Part shown: one piece after another, positions 1 to 8,568 of the stretch
Position numbering within the stretch: the stretch's first letter is position 1
How the letters are laid out: each line of letters begins with the position of its first letter
Source: Gloeopeniophorella convolvens
Taxonomy: Eukaryota; Basidiomycota; Agaricomycetes; Russulales
Direction: 5' to 3'
Assembly (NCBI GenBank): GCA_022496205.1
Contig: WTXD01000335.1
Coordinates: 1-12,107, forward strand
DNA: 12,107 nucleotides
Position numbers and translations under genes: made by a program
The notes under the pieces: generated by a model
The model's input: only the letters and a program-made list of their open reading frames with translations
The model's database searches: none
What the model was told of the DNA's origin: nothing

Positions 1-667
1 ATAGGACAGAAGAGGAGTGCATACGAGGCTGGTGCATAGGTGAAGCATGGCCAAGTCCGGGCCGGACACAGCGACGGAGCTTGAAGGCAGCCGCATTGCA
101 ATCAGCGGGGGGGGGGGGAGGACTTGGGGAAGGATGGTCCCCTATTTTCCCCAGACACCGTGCTTAAATAAGGTACGCGTAGTAGACGCGGGATCGAAGA
201 ATGGTTGCCGATTCAGAAAGGAGGCGCAAAGGTCATATGGAAGAATCTGTGCTATGTGATAGCCAATCACCGGCGCGGTGCATATATACCGGCATACCCG
301 ACAAACCCACATTTGAGCAACTGCTGCCACTCACACATACCTTCTTGAACGAGGATGATCCGCAGAGGGAGGATCAGATTGGACACGATGCATGAGCGCT
401 ACAAATTGACAACTGCACCACCGTACATTCTGGTGCCCTACGTCGGACTCAGGTTCATAATCCCTGCTGACCGACCGGGTCGGGCAACCCGAATCGAGGG
501 TTCCAAGCCTCGAGAACGAGTGCTGCTCTTCGACGCGTGCGTCCCATGTGCAATGCATGAGATACCACGGGCCGAGAAAGCCGCACCAGTGAGTAAAGGG
601 CGTAGTACGCAACAGCGCTACAGCCGACCCTTATTGACACAAAGCCGAGGAAGCGAAGTAAAGCGTT

Positions 668-1099
668 TTACATCTCAAGACGACAATCCAAGAAGCCACC
701 TCCCGCCACCGTTTGCATAAAGTATGCCGTCGAATCTCTGCATCCACGTGCTGCTAGACCTGTCAAGGAAAGACAATTGATATTCTGTAATGATAAGGGA
801 ATTGGACTGACATATGCAGGTAATCCCACCGGAAAAAGCACACATGAACGTGATGATGCTCCGGTATAGTATGGCCAACGATACCCGGCCCCATGAGCTT
901 CGTTGCAGACATGGAGGACCCCAAGAAGCTGATGTGTGACGACACTGACGAGATTATAGATATACGTAGTGCCAGTACCGATTTCGACGAATGAGGCGAA
1001 GATCATGGCGGCGGTGGTTAATAACACGCACTCCAACTTCATGTACATGTTTCGTCGGAGCATCCAGTGTCCGGACGAAGATCCAAGGACGCGGCACAA
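668..1099 (-). other. Possible coding fragment with a hydrophobic segment
   Basis: A 143-codon minus-strand frame reads through a hydrophobic stretch at about residues 25-55, including the segment CVLLTTAAMIFASFVEIG, that could form a membrane helix. Codons there favour GTC, CTC, ATC, TTC and GCC, as in the clear genes of this window. After about residue 75 the translation becomes less convincing. A putative 5' splice site (ATCG followed by GTACTG) and several AG acceptors lie inside it, so it could be one exon of a membrane protein or a relic of one. I recognise no family. There is no supported start, partner exon or promoter, and chance openness remains a serious alternative. Confidence 0.2.
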
Positions 1100-1901
1100 A
1101 TCACGTTCATGGATTGCGCAAAATCGCCAGGTGTGGCGCAGCTACAGAATAATTCAATCAGTGACGAGACCTGACAGGCAATGTCAGGCACTCACTCGCA
1201 TGCAACTGTGCGGAGGGCGTATATCAGCACTGTAGGTTGTACCTGACCTATGGTACATTTGCAGCGAGTTGCCATCTTTCCATCATCCACCAGTTTTGGG
1301 GGCTCGGAGTTGAACGTCCGTTTGGAAACTGGAGAACCTGGTGACACCGTGCCAAGCGCGAGGTGGAACCATTCAGGAACGCTTTAGGAAGCACGAATTT
1401 GGGTGGACTCCTAGGGCGGGAAAGGTAAAGGGCGTCCCATCCTGGAAATGACACGCCTCCCCACGGCACGGACGCTACCTTTACTGTGAGTGAGGGCGTC
1501 ACGCAGAGAAGAACTGCTCGTAAGTGGAAAGGGCTGCGCCGGAGGGTATACACGATGCTGTCTTCATCTTCTGGGGTCCAACATCGCTCTCCAAACAAGT
1601 CTATAGCGGAGGCTACCACCGTCATTCTCGGCGTGGGTATCACACGTGTTTAGGAGGAGAAGGAGTCCAATGGTTGCATGGAGACAATGCTGCGTTGAGA
1701 TGGTGAAGTTAGCAGATGTCACCCATTCACGATGTGAGTGATTACCAACACGATGGTTGTTGCGATGCCACATACGCAAATGGGTGAGGTGCGTATGCGG
1801 TTGGCTTAACCGGTCTGCTACGTTTACGCCCCGTGTACTCGTAGAAGCAGAATCGAATATGTAGTGGGGGAGACTGCTACATGCGCAGCTCCCTGCGCGG
1901 G

Positions 1902-2501
1902 CCGGCGCCGGAGTGCATTTGTGGGATGCGTTCGAGCGCGCTCGGCATTTGCCTTCACATGCATCAGCTGACTCGTGCCCAGTGCCTGCCCCATCTTTAC
2001 TCGAAGCTAGCTATGACCCTACCTCAGATTCCACCCACATGATACACAACGCGACAACACAAGCCCTAAGCCAATCCCCGCAATATTAAGACTCTCCTTC
2101 CCTCAACACCAGCCACCGGCGCCGGCACATAAATGGCGCCGCTGTGTTGGGCATGGACCTCACCGCTTTACAATGATTGAGCCATACCGGGCCATACCAT
2201 ACATGTTTTTTGTTTGAAAGTGTCTGTGGAAACGATTGCCGTGCACATCAAAAGAATGTCGAATGCCACAAGCTGCAGCCGGGAAAGTGGCGGGCTTGAA
2301 GGGGAGGGGACCAAGGGACCGAGTACGTTCTCACAGAATGCCTTCTGCCGGATGTCCGCTGTCCATTGCTCTAAAATTTCTACCAGTTGCCACCGCCGGC
2401 ATGTGCGGGACACTGATAATCTGCTTCCGATGCACAAGCGGCGTCGCTTGGACGTCTCTATCGATATCCCTCCAACGTTCATTCCACCTTCCCGGCGCCG
2501 G
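1902..2501. repeat. Three dispersed copies of palindrome CCGGCGCCGG
   Basis: Identical 10-bp palindromes lie at 1902-1911, 2116-2125 and 2492-2501. Each can be read as CCG-N4-CGG, an arrangement of the CGG triplets recognised by Zn(II)2Cys6 factors. Their flanks differ, so they are not copies of a longer repeat. Confidence 0.7.
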
Positions 2502-2691
2502 CGGTCACAATGTCAGGCTGCAGCAACCAATGAGATCGTACTTTCTACCGGCCCTGGAAGAAGAGTCTCTTCACTCGCAAGATGATGAACATGGATATTG
2601 GATAGCTGTGCTGTGAGCAAACTGTGAGCTTCAAATCGACGACCCTTGAGCAACCCTTCAGTACTCAACTGAGGCGGCAAGATTCGGGACG

Positions 2692-2701
2692 GTCACGTGA
2701 C
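2692..2701. promoter_or_regulatory. E-box palindrome GTCACGTGAC
   Basis: This is a perfect 10-bp palindrome with a CACGTG core, the form bound by fungal bHLH factors of the Cbf1 type. It lies about 430 bp upstream of the gene starting at 3133. CACGTG cores also occur elsewhere in the window (for example near 744 and 11932), so the site is only a candidate. Confidence 0.3.
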
Positions 2702-3043
2702 TGGTCGCGTTGCACGCGTTCTCCGCATCAGCGACTGACCGCTTGGCCACCACTGCTTTGTGCAACTTCTGCTTTTGCCACCCCTTCTGCCGATGCGACA
2801 TACTGTGTATGGCACCTCGGAACCAAAAAAAATTACCATGGTTACCCTTCGATATCCACACATCTGGCTGCAAAAAGTGTCACATTGGCCACGATAGCAG
2901 GTTCCGGACCATTAGTCGTTCGCCAGCCTATGGCTCCATAATCGGTCAACGCGCGATGTCAACGCTAAAGCGGAACAAATCCCGCTTCCACAACATTGCG
3001 CAAGCCTTCGTGTGTCGGTCGTGCTGGACACTCAGACCCGACC

Positions 3044-3051
3044 TTTTAAAA
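3044..3051 (+). promoter_or_regulatory. TATA-like element TTTTAAAA
   Basis: An A/T box lies about 80 bp upstream of the ATG at 3133, followed by a pyrimidine-rich leader (about 3075-3130) of the kind common before fungal start codons. The position suits a core promoter element for the downstream gene. The assignment rests on sequence and spacing only. Confidence 0.4.
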
Positions 3052-3132
3052 GCTCAGACCTTCTGGTCGCCGATCCGAATCACCTACACATCCTCACCTA
3101 TACTCCCACTTTACCACTATCTACCTCACTCC

Positions 3133-4638
3133 ATGGAGCCTACTCCTTCCCTGCCATCCGCCACATCTGCCGATGAAATCCACTACTACACCTCCTTGCT
3201 TGCTGCTGTCAAGGGCGCCATTGAGGCAGGGCAGGTCAATATTACCAGTCCTATCAAGGTGTCCGACGCCGCCCCAATGTCGTATGACGACCCCTCCGCA
3301 ACTGCAGGAGCACCGAGTGTCTTGCCCTCCCCTCAAGGCCCCCCGAGCTCCAGCCCTGCGAAGCCCCGGCATCGAGTCACCAACCCCAGGGGACGCACCA
3401 GGAGAATTCCTGGATACGGTTACGGAGACTTGATGGTGCGCCGAATCCATTCGTTTCTGAGCTCCTTCGTGCTAATTCACTACCTTCGCCATGAAGAAGA
3501 GCCTCCCTGAGCTTGTACAGCAGGCTGTGATGGGCACATACGATTGTTGTGCTGTCGTTGAGGGCAGGGACCCCTCAACCGTCCAGAAGCACCGGTTTTC
3601 CAGGCAGCATTATCGGAGAATTTTCGATGATGAAGTTTATAGTTCATGCTGGGCTTGCCTCCCCTACTTTATATGCCCGGCGTATCTCAGCCTGGACGAA
3701 AAGTGCAATGCGAAGTGAGTGACTGTGGCGCCTTCTCCCCGATATACTTTCCTGATCATCTCGTGTGGCCGCGCAGGGCTGGGCGCTACGATGCTGCTGA
3801 GCGCCATTGCAAGAAGTGCGTCGGATATGCCAATCTGTGCGACCGACTCCGGGTCCAACCCGGCACTCTCATCCCTATGATCATTACGGCGGCGGAGCAT
3901 GAGGCCGTCAAAAAATATCGAGTGGATTCGAGACGCTATAGGATCCGGCGCTCCCCACTTCCCCTAGCCGCGAAGCCAATCCTTAGGTTCCTCGACTGGA
4001 TCGCACTGATTGGGACTCAGGCGAGTCACGCTGACCCCGTCAAGAAGGAACTGGATGACGCTTCAATAAACGAGGTCGATATACCTCCTTCATCGGCTTC
4101 TCCGTCGCTCTCCCCCGTCTCATCCATCTCCTCTTCATCATCCATCTCCTCTTCATCATCCATCTCCTCTTCATCATCCATCTCCTCTTCCTCGTCCTCC
4201 TCGTTCCCTACGAGGTCCTCAAGTGATTATCCCATTTACTCCACAGCGCCTTCTACTGCCTTCTTATCGTCCCGTTCGCCCTCGTATCCGATTTCTTCAT
4301 CGTCTTCCGGCCACTACTCGTCGGCTTCCAGCTCGTCAAGGCCGTCCCCTACTATTGCTTCGATGCCCTTCGTGAGCGCCAAAACAGAGGATGTCGAAGT
4401 CGCTGCCAAGACGAAAACGGCTACCCCTACCACTTTTGAAACTCAAGATGGTGGAGAGCTGCGAACTGCGGCGTGGGACGACAACATCGACCCGCTCCTT
4501 CGAGAGCCTACCCCCGTTCGTGTCCCGACGTCCTCCGCGAACTTCCTAAATCATCGTGGCACGGAGCTGCAGACGGTTCCCTCATTTGACAACTCTGGAT
4601 TCTTTCAAGGCAGCTACCTTGGTTACCAGACCCGGTGA
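3133..4638 (+). CDS. Unrecognised protein with Zn(II)2Cys6-like Cys cluster and Ser-rich tail
   Basis: My model has exons 3133-3435, 3497-3714 and 3777-4638, giving 460 residues. Intron 1 (61 bp) starts GTGCGC and has a CTAAT branch-like site. Intron 2 (62 bp) starts GTGAGT and ends GCGCAG. Frame is kept across both. Residues 152-195 hold six cysteines as C-x2-C-x5-C-x23-C-x2-C-x6-C, with an extra Cys at 171 in the long gap. This resembles a fungal binuclear zinc finger (normally x6 and a short loop) but is not a clean match. Residues from about 280 to 360 are very Ser-rich, and the C-terminus is acidic and looks disordered. The ATG at 3133 was chosen for its CCATGG context and CT-rich leader, although the frame is open upstream to 2710. 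A nuclear DNA-binding regulator is a plausible inference. The exact exon ends and the stop at 4636-4638 are less certain. Confidence 0.6.
4120..4191 (+). repeat. Four tandem 18-bp repeats coding Ser/Ile
   Basis: The unit TCATCCATCTCCTCTTCA occurs four times head to tail, perfect except for the last base of copy four. It is in frame with the surrounding gene and encodes SSISSS per unit (about residues 289-312). The perfect nucleotide identity points to recent expansion by slippage or unequal exchange, so copy number probably varies between strains. Confidence 0.95.
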
Positions 4639-5774
4639 ATGAGGAGAGCCTATTGTAACGCGTCTGCTCCCGCTGGCAGCTGTAGTTCTATGTACCAGTA
4701 TTTGCTTTCAATAAGGACCATTACCAACTGGGCACGTTGCTTGAAGCGTAGATCGACGGCGATCAGAACGTCGGCTCCGATCTTGATAACTCTTCTACTG
4801 CGATCTCTGAGAGAAGTCGAAGTCGAATTTTGGACTATAGTCTTCTCTGTGTTTGTCTCACGTCCGGAAATGAGGCCGTGGAGCCCCGTCGCTCAGGAGA
4901 CGTCGCGGACGAGCGTCGATCCGGTATGCAAACGTGAGCCGGTCCCGGTGTTTCAGAAATTTGTCACGAACTGCTCCTTTTTAGGCGTTTGTTTGTATGA
5001 CTTTGTCAGGTCGCACTGCGCGCCTCGTCGTCGAAGTTGGAAACACCTTTCGAATGGACTTCCACTCCGACTCGGACTGTCGCCAACGGTACCTCTCAAC
5101 TTACCCTTTTATCGGACAACGCAAAATGCAATGCAATCTTTCCTGCTCGTGCGGATTCTCGCTCGTCGATCCCGAGTGTCTAGACTCGCATTTAGTCGCC
5201 GTTGGGCAAGTGGCTATAAGTCTACGTGCCAGTGTGTTGAGAGATTCTAGGTGCGACCCCGACTAGATTTTGCTTGTACTACTTCCTCAGTTGGCTTGCT
5301 CGCCATATACCGCGGCACCGCGGGTCAACCCAGGGCGCTGTGCTGAAGCGTAAGATTTTGATATGGATCTTTTGGCAGCTTCTAATTTCTTACCTATGCT
5401 GTCCAATCCTCGCCATCCACTAGTGTCCTTTACCTCTCAGGGCACATTCCGATTCCCTTCTCCATCTTCCCTCCTTGAAACGCGGATCACAATTTCTCAT
5501 CCCCCTTCCCACTACTCTGAACGGCGGTCCTCATGAAGGAGAACCGGTGAGGGGGGTCGTACGAAGAGAAACTAGAAATGCCGCCATTGCCTCGCCTCGC
5601 CTCACTTCCTATTTCGAAAATACCTTCCGATTCGAACAATGAAACGTTAATCACGTCAAGAATTGACGGCTGCGCAACCAGGATTCTGGTTTCCAGTGCT
5701 TCCAAAACGCGCTGAATGACGCCAGTCTCAATTTGCCAACCGGCTATCCATTGAGCCCTCGTGCCGCGCGACCA
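4639..5774. other. Intergenic region before the P450, with unexplained open frames
   Basis: No recognisable protein is encoded here. Immediately after the TGA at 4636-4638 an ATG at 4639 opens the same frame for 203 codons to 5250, but its codon use is poor. A different frame is open from 4686 to a TAG at 4749 and again to about 4937 with more natural composition. The right part (about 5400-5515) is pyrimidine-rich and contains a CCAAT box at 5403-5407, as expected for an upstream promoter region. CCGCGG occurs twice, separated by two bases, at 5310-5323. I read the region as the 3' UTR of the gene to the left plus the P450 promoter. Confidence 0.55.
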
Positions 5775-5780
5775 TATAAA
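5775..5780 (+). promoter_or_regulatory. TATA box TATAAA of the P450 gene
   Basis: TATAAA lies 55 bp upstream of the ATG at 5835. The start codon sits in the good context CCAACATGG. The short spacing suggests a leader of about 25-30 nucleotides. Confidence 0.6.
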
Positions 5781-5834
5781 GCACTCTGTGAAGAACGGGA
5801 CCACCATACATACATCTCGCTCTAGGCTACCAAC

Positions 5835-7865
5835 ATGGACGCGTCGCTTCCAGCTCTGCATCCGTTAATCTCTGAGGCTGCATCGTTTCTGATCTTCTGG
5901 CTCATCGCTGGGTCGATCCTGCGCGTCCTGTATAATGTCCATTTACACCCGCTTGCTCGATTCCCTGGTCCTCCTGCCGCAGCATATACGAAACTGTGGC
6001 TTGCCTACATGGAGGTCTGGAAGGGCGTCGACCTGGCAGAGCTGCGCTTCCAGCTTCATGAAAAGTATGGTGCGTCATTGTCACGTTTCAGCAAAGGCGC
6101 CAGGGCGTCTGATCTGGCATGTGCAGGCGATATCGTACGAATCTCGCCAAATGAGGTACGTGAGCGCTTGATTGGGCGCTCGTACCATGCTCACGGGGAC
6201 TTGAATTCGGGTTTTCAGCTCCACTTCTCCAACCCTTCCGTGTATCGCGAGATATACAACCTCAGGAACAAATGGGACAAAGACGACGGTCTCTATCGCG
6301 CTGCTGATCTCGACTCGTTCTTCGGAAGTTCTCAATACCCCGAGGTCAAGATGCGCAGGGCGGTGTCCAATCCATTCTTCTCGAAGTATGCAATTTTCAA
6401 GATGCAACACCTTGTTCATGAGCGGGTAAGTTCTCTGTTCATAGCTTGATGGTGTACATCCTGTTAATTGGATCATTATATCCTCAGTTGAACGTCTTTT
6501 GTGACGCGCTGAAGGATCAGAACCTCGCAGGCAAGAGCGTTTGCTATGTCAAAGATGGTGATCTGACGCTCGTTTGCAGGGAAATCTAGTGATCTGTACC
6601 TTGGGTTCAAATGCTTCAGCGCAGATGCGATATCCCTATGTTACTTTGGCGCCTGTTTCGAGCAAACCTCAATGCCCGAGTTTAACTCGCCGCTTCTTAT
6701 CCTTCTGGAGGAGTCATTGCCATCTTACAGCATCCGTAAATATCTCAACGCCGTCGTGTGGCTAGTACGCAACTTCTCAGATCATCCTCTGATGGTCATC
6801 TTTCCGCCCTCAATTAGATCCATGTGCTCGTTCTATAAGGTACACATCTTTTCAACGGTGCTCCTTGCAGTCTCTGACGTGGCTACCTAGATTGTGGACT
6901 ACCAAACCAAAAAGATAGTCCGAGACCAGCAACAACTCAAGAAGACGCCACCAGCGACGCTTTCTCCCAAGCTTCTCACTCCCGAAGTCAGACGTCGACG
7001 ACGCTCGATCACTGCAAAGGAAGTTCTGCGGGAGTCGCAAGTCCTCCTTTGTGCGGGAAGTTCGCACGTGGTGGGCTCAGCTTTGATGACGGCCACCTAC
7101 CACCTCTTGCAAAATCCGGAAATGCACCAGAGGTTGTTTGGGGAACTGCTCACCGCCTGGCCAGACCTGGACCACTCACCCCGATACGAAGCGCTCGAGC
7201 GACTTCCATTTTTGGTGTGTGCTGGCACACTCGTGACGTAATGGTGAAGCTGACGTGCGCGCAGACAGCCATCGTAAAAGAGACCTTACGACTGGCTCCC
7301 ACTATGCCCGTAGGACTCGCGCGAGTGATACCGCGCGAAGGGGCTACCGTCTCTGGCATACGGATCCCGGGCGGCGTACGTTTCTACTCGATATAGCATT
7401 CATCATACTGACGAAGAGGGGCGCCCAGACTGTTGTCAGCCAGAGCGCGCTTTTCGTGCACTTGTCTGAGGACATCTTCGTGCTCGCGGACGACTTCATG
7501 CCAGAGCGCTGGCTGGGACCCGACGCTGCCAGCCTGAATCGATTTTTAGTGGCATTCTCAACGGGCCCTCGCAGTTGTCAGGGAATCAAGTGAGCGCCCC
7601 TCGCCCTACTACGGCGAACATGACGACTTACGAGATCCACCAGCCTAGCCTACTGTGAACTGTACCTAGGGCTTGCGCACTTGTTCCGGCGTTTTGATCT
7701 TCGCGTTGACGAGACGAGGTGACATTCATCTTATTTTATTGTCAGTATTCTGTTCCCATAACTCATGCAATATATAGGCCTGCAAGCATGGTCTGGAAAG
7801 AACACTTCTTACCATACTTCACGGGCGAACACCTGCATGTTTTCTGTTCTCCGAAGACTGCCTGA
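5835..7865 (+). CDS. Cytochrome P450 monooxygenase, complete, ten exons
   Basis: Exons 5835-6069, 6127-6155, 6219-6425, 6488-6530, 6580-6839, 6891-7214, 7265-7375, 7429-7589, 7644-7718 and 7778-7865 join to 510 residues, the usual length. An N-terminal membrane anchor (about residues 14-33) and the Pro-rich hinge FPGPP (43-47) indicate an ER enzyme. YGDIVRISPNELHFSNPSVY (78-97) is typical of fungal P450s often annotated trichodiene-oxygenase-like. Further motifs are the ExxR pair E372/R375 in KETLR, PERW at 428-431, and haem loop FSTGPRSCQG (446-455) with Cys453 as thiolate ligand. The I helix reads AGSSHV (313-318), so the usual acid-threonine pair is replaced by Ser-His. Intron 4 must be GC-AG to keep frame. 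The fold and NADPH-P450-reductase-dependent oxidation are family knowledge. Substrate and CYP family cannot be told from sequence. Confidence 0.93.
6531..6579 (+). other. GC-AG intron 4 of the P450 gene
   Basis: This 49-bp intron begins GCAAGAG after CAG and ends TTTGCAG. Splicing here joins G to GG and gives LAGKSSDLYLGF, which matches the P450 pattern on both sides. The only nearby GT (6539) would end the exon in the wrong phase. The CAG|GCAAG context is the classic form of a GC-AG 5' splice site. Confidence 0.85.
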
Positions 7866-8568
7866 CCCGCCGCCGTACTACTACTTATTGTGGTAGCCCC
7901 ATCTCCGACTAGACCCTGGCCGTTGGACCGCACTCGTTTGTATTATTATCGCGTTGCCTTGCTTGCAAGATCCTCTCCCCCTAAAATTGTCCCGGGCGCG
8001 TAGTGATAGTATGTCGGATGACTACGTAATGAATCAGTATCACATTCCTAACGCACCCCGACGGCGCGTTCCGTTGTCGGCGCTCTCGACTGTCCGTTTC
8101 TTGGTCTGAGGGAGCATGGTGAAGTCCCCAGATTCTTCCATGAACCCATTTTCCGACTCTTGAGCTGCGTTGGATGCCCGAATGGGGTCTGACTCGTCGA
8201 TATTCCCTAGCCGATCATCACACGAGGGGGTGATCCGTCCATCTAGTGCTCGTTCTTGGAACGCGACGGGTGCACGTGCGCGACATGGGCTGTGCTAGCG
8301 CCGGCTTGCCACTAACTTGAACTTGCCACAATGAATGTGCCACTGCCCACATGTATGTGTGGCGACAGCACGCACCGGCTGAACTATGGGTTTTCATTAT
8401 CACCTTCGCTCCTCTGTAGTTCACAAATCCACAACCTCATTACATGTCTCAGCACATAATCTGCGTGGTCCTGTGGGCTCGGTCTCACACTTTCCTCAGT
8501 ACATCCTCCATACACTCAAGGTACCGTGTTCGAAGCTGCAATCTTCTTACCATCTTCACTCCACTATC
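7866..8568. other. Intergenic region between the P450 and the next gene
   Basis: I see no gene here. The left end will contain the P450 3' UTR, and the last part (about 8480-8568) is pyrimidine-rich and looks like the leader of the next gene. A 68-codon minus-strand frame at 8218-8424 has no recognisable features. The downstream ORF is formally open from an ATG at 8386, but the translated stretch before 8569 is not protein-like. Confidence 0.6.

Larger units (their letters stand above)
1..3040. other. Left region with no supported gene
   Basis: I see no gene here that I would defend. Open frames exist on both strands, but none carries a recognisable domain and most have low-complexity or Arg/Ser-rich translations typical of shadow frames. 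The stretch with the most protein-like codon use is on the minus strand around 668-1099 and is listed separately. Visible non-coding structure includes a 12-G run at 107-118, a CCTGACA/TGTCAGG inverted repeat at 1170-1188, three CCGGCGCCGG palindromes at 1902, 2116 and 2492, and an E-box palindrome at 2692-2701. A decayed or strongly intron-split gene cannot be excluded by eye. Confidence 0.6.

Noticed and set aside
47..720. Several overlapping open frames on both strands at the left end
   Set aside because: Translations are Arg/Ser/Pro-rich without motifs, overlap each other in competing frames, and have no promoter or start context worth reporting.
1170..1188. CCTGACA/TGTCAGG 7-bp inverted repeat as a terminator or small RNA hairpin
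   Set aside because: The stem is short, no gene ends nearby, and hairpin terminators are not expected in a fungal nuclear genome.
1248..1643. 131-codon minus-strand frame
   Set aside because: No recognisable domain and no clear splice partners. The composition suggests chance openness.
2168..2616. Three overlapping frames of 104-126 codons
   Set aside because: Two plus-strand frames and one minus-strand frame compete over the same bases, and none looks like a protein family.
2710..3132. Upstream in-frame extension of the Cys-cluster gene
   Set aside because: The frame is open, but it contains the TATA-like box and CT-rich leader, and the translation is not protein-like. The start at 3133 is better.
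5310..5323. CCGCGG twice, separated by two bases
   Set aside because: A short GC-rich coincidence with no further structure. It is mentioned only within the intergenic entry.
5487..5861. 124-codon minus-strand frame overlapping the P450 start
   Set aside because: It runs antisense to the P450 promoter and first exon and has no independent support.
6574..6765. Separate short ORF inside the P450 region
   Set aside because: It is a shadow created by reading P450 exon 5 in the wrong frame. The GC-AG intron explains the frame change.
5835..7865. P450 as a pseudogene
   Set aside because: Unspliced frames contain many stops, but removing nine short introns yields a full 510-residue protein with all core motifs except the I-helix pair.
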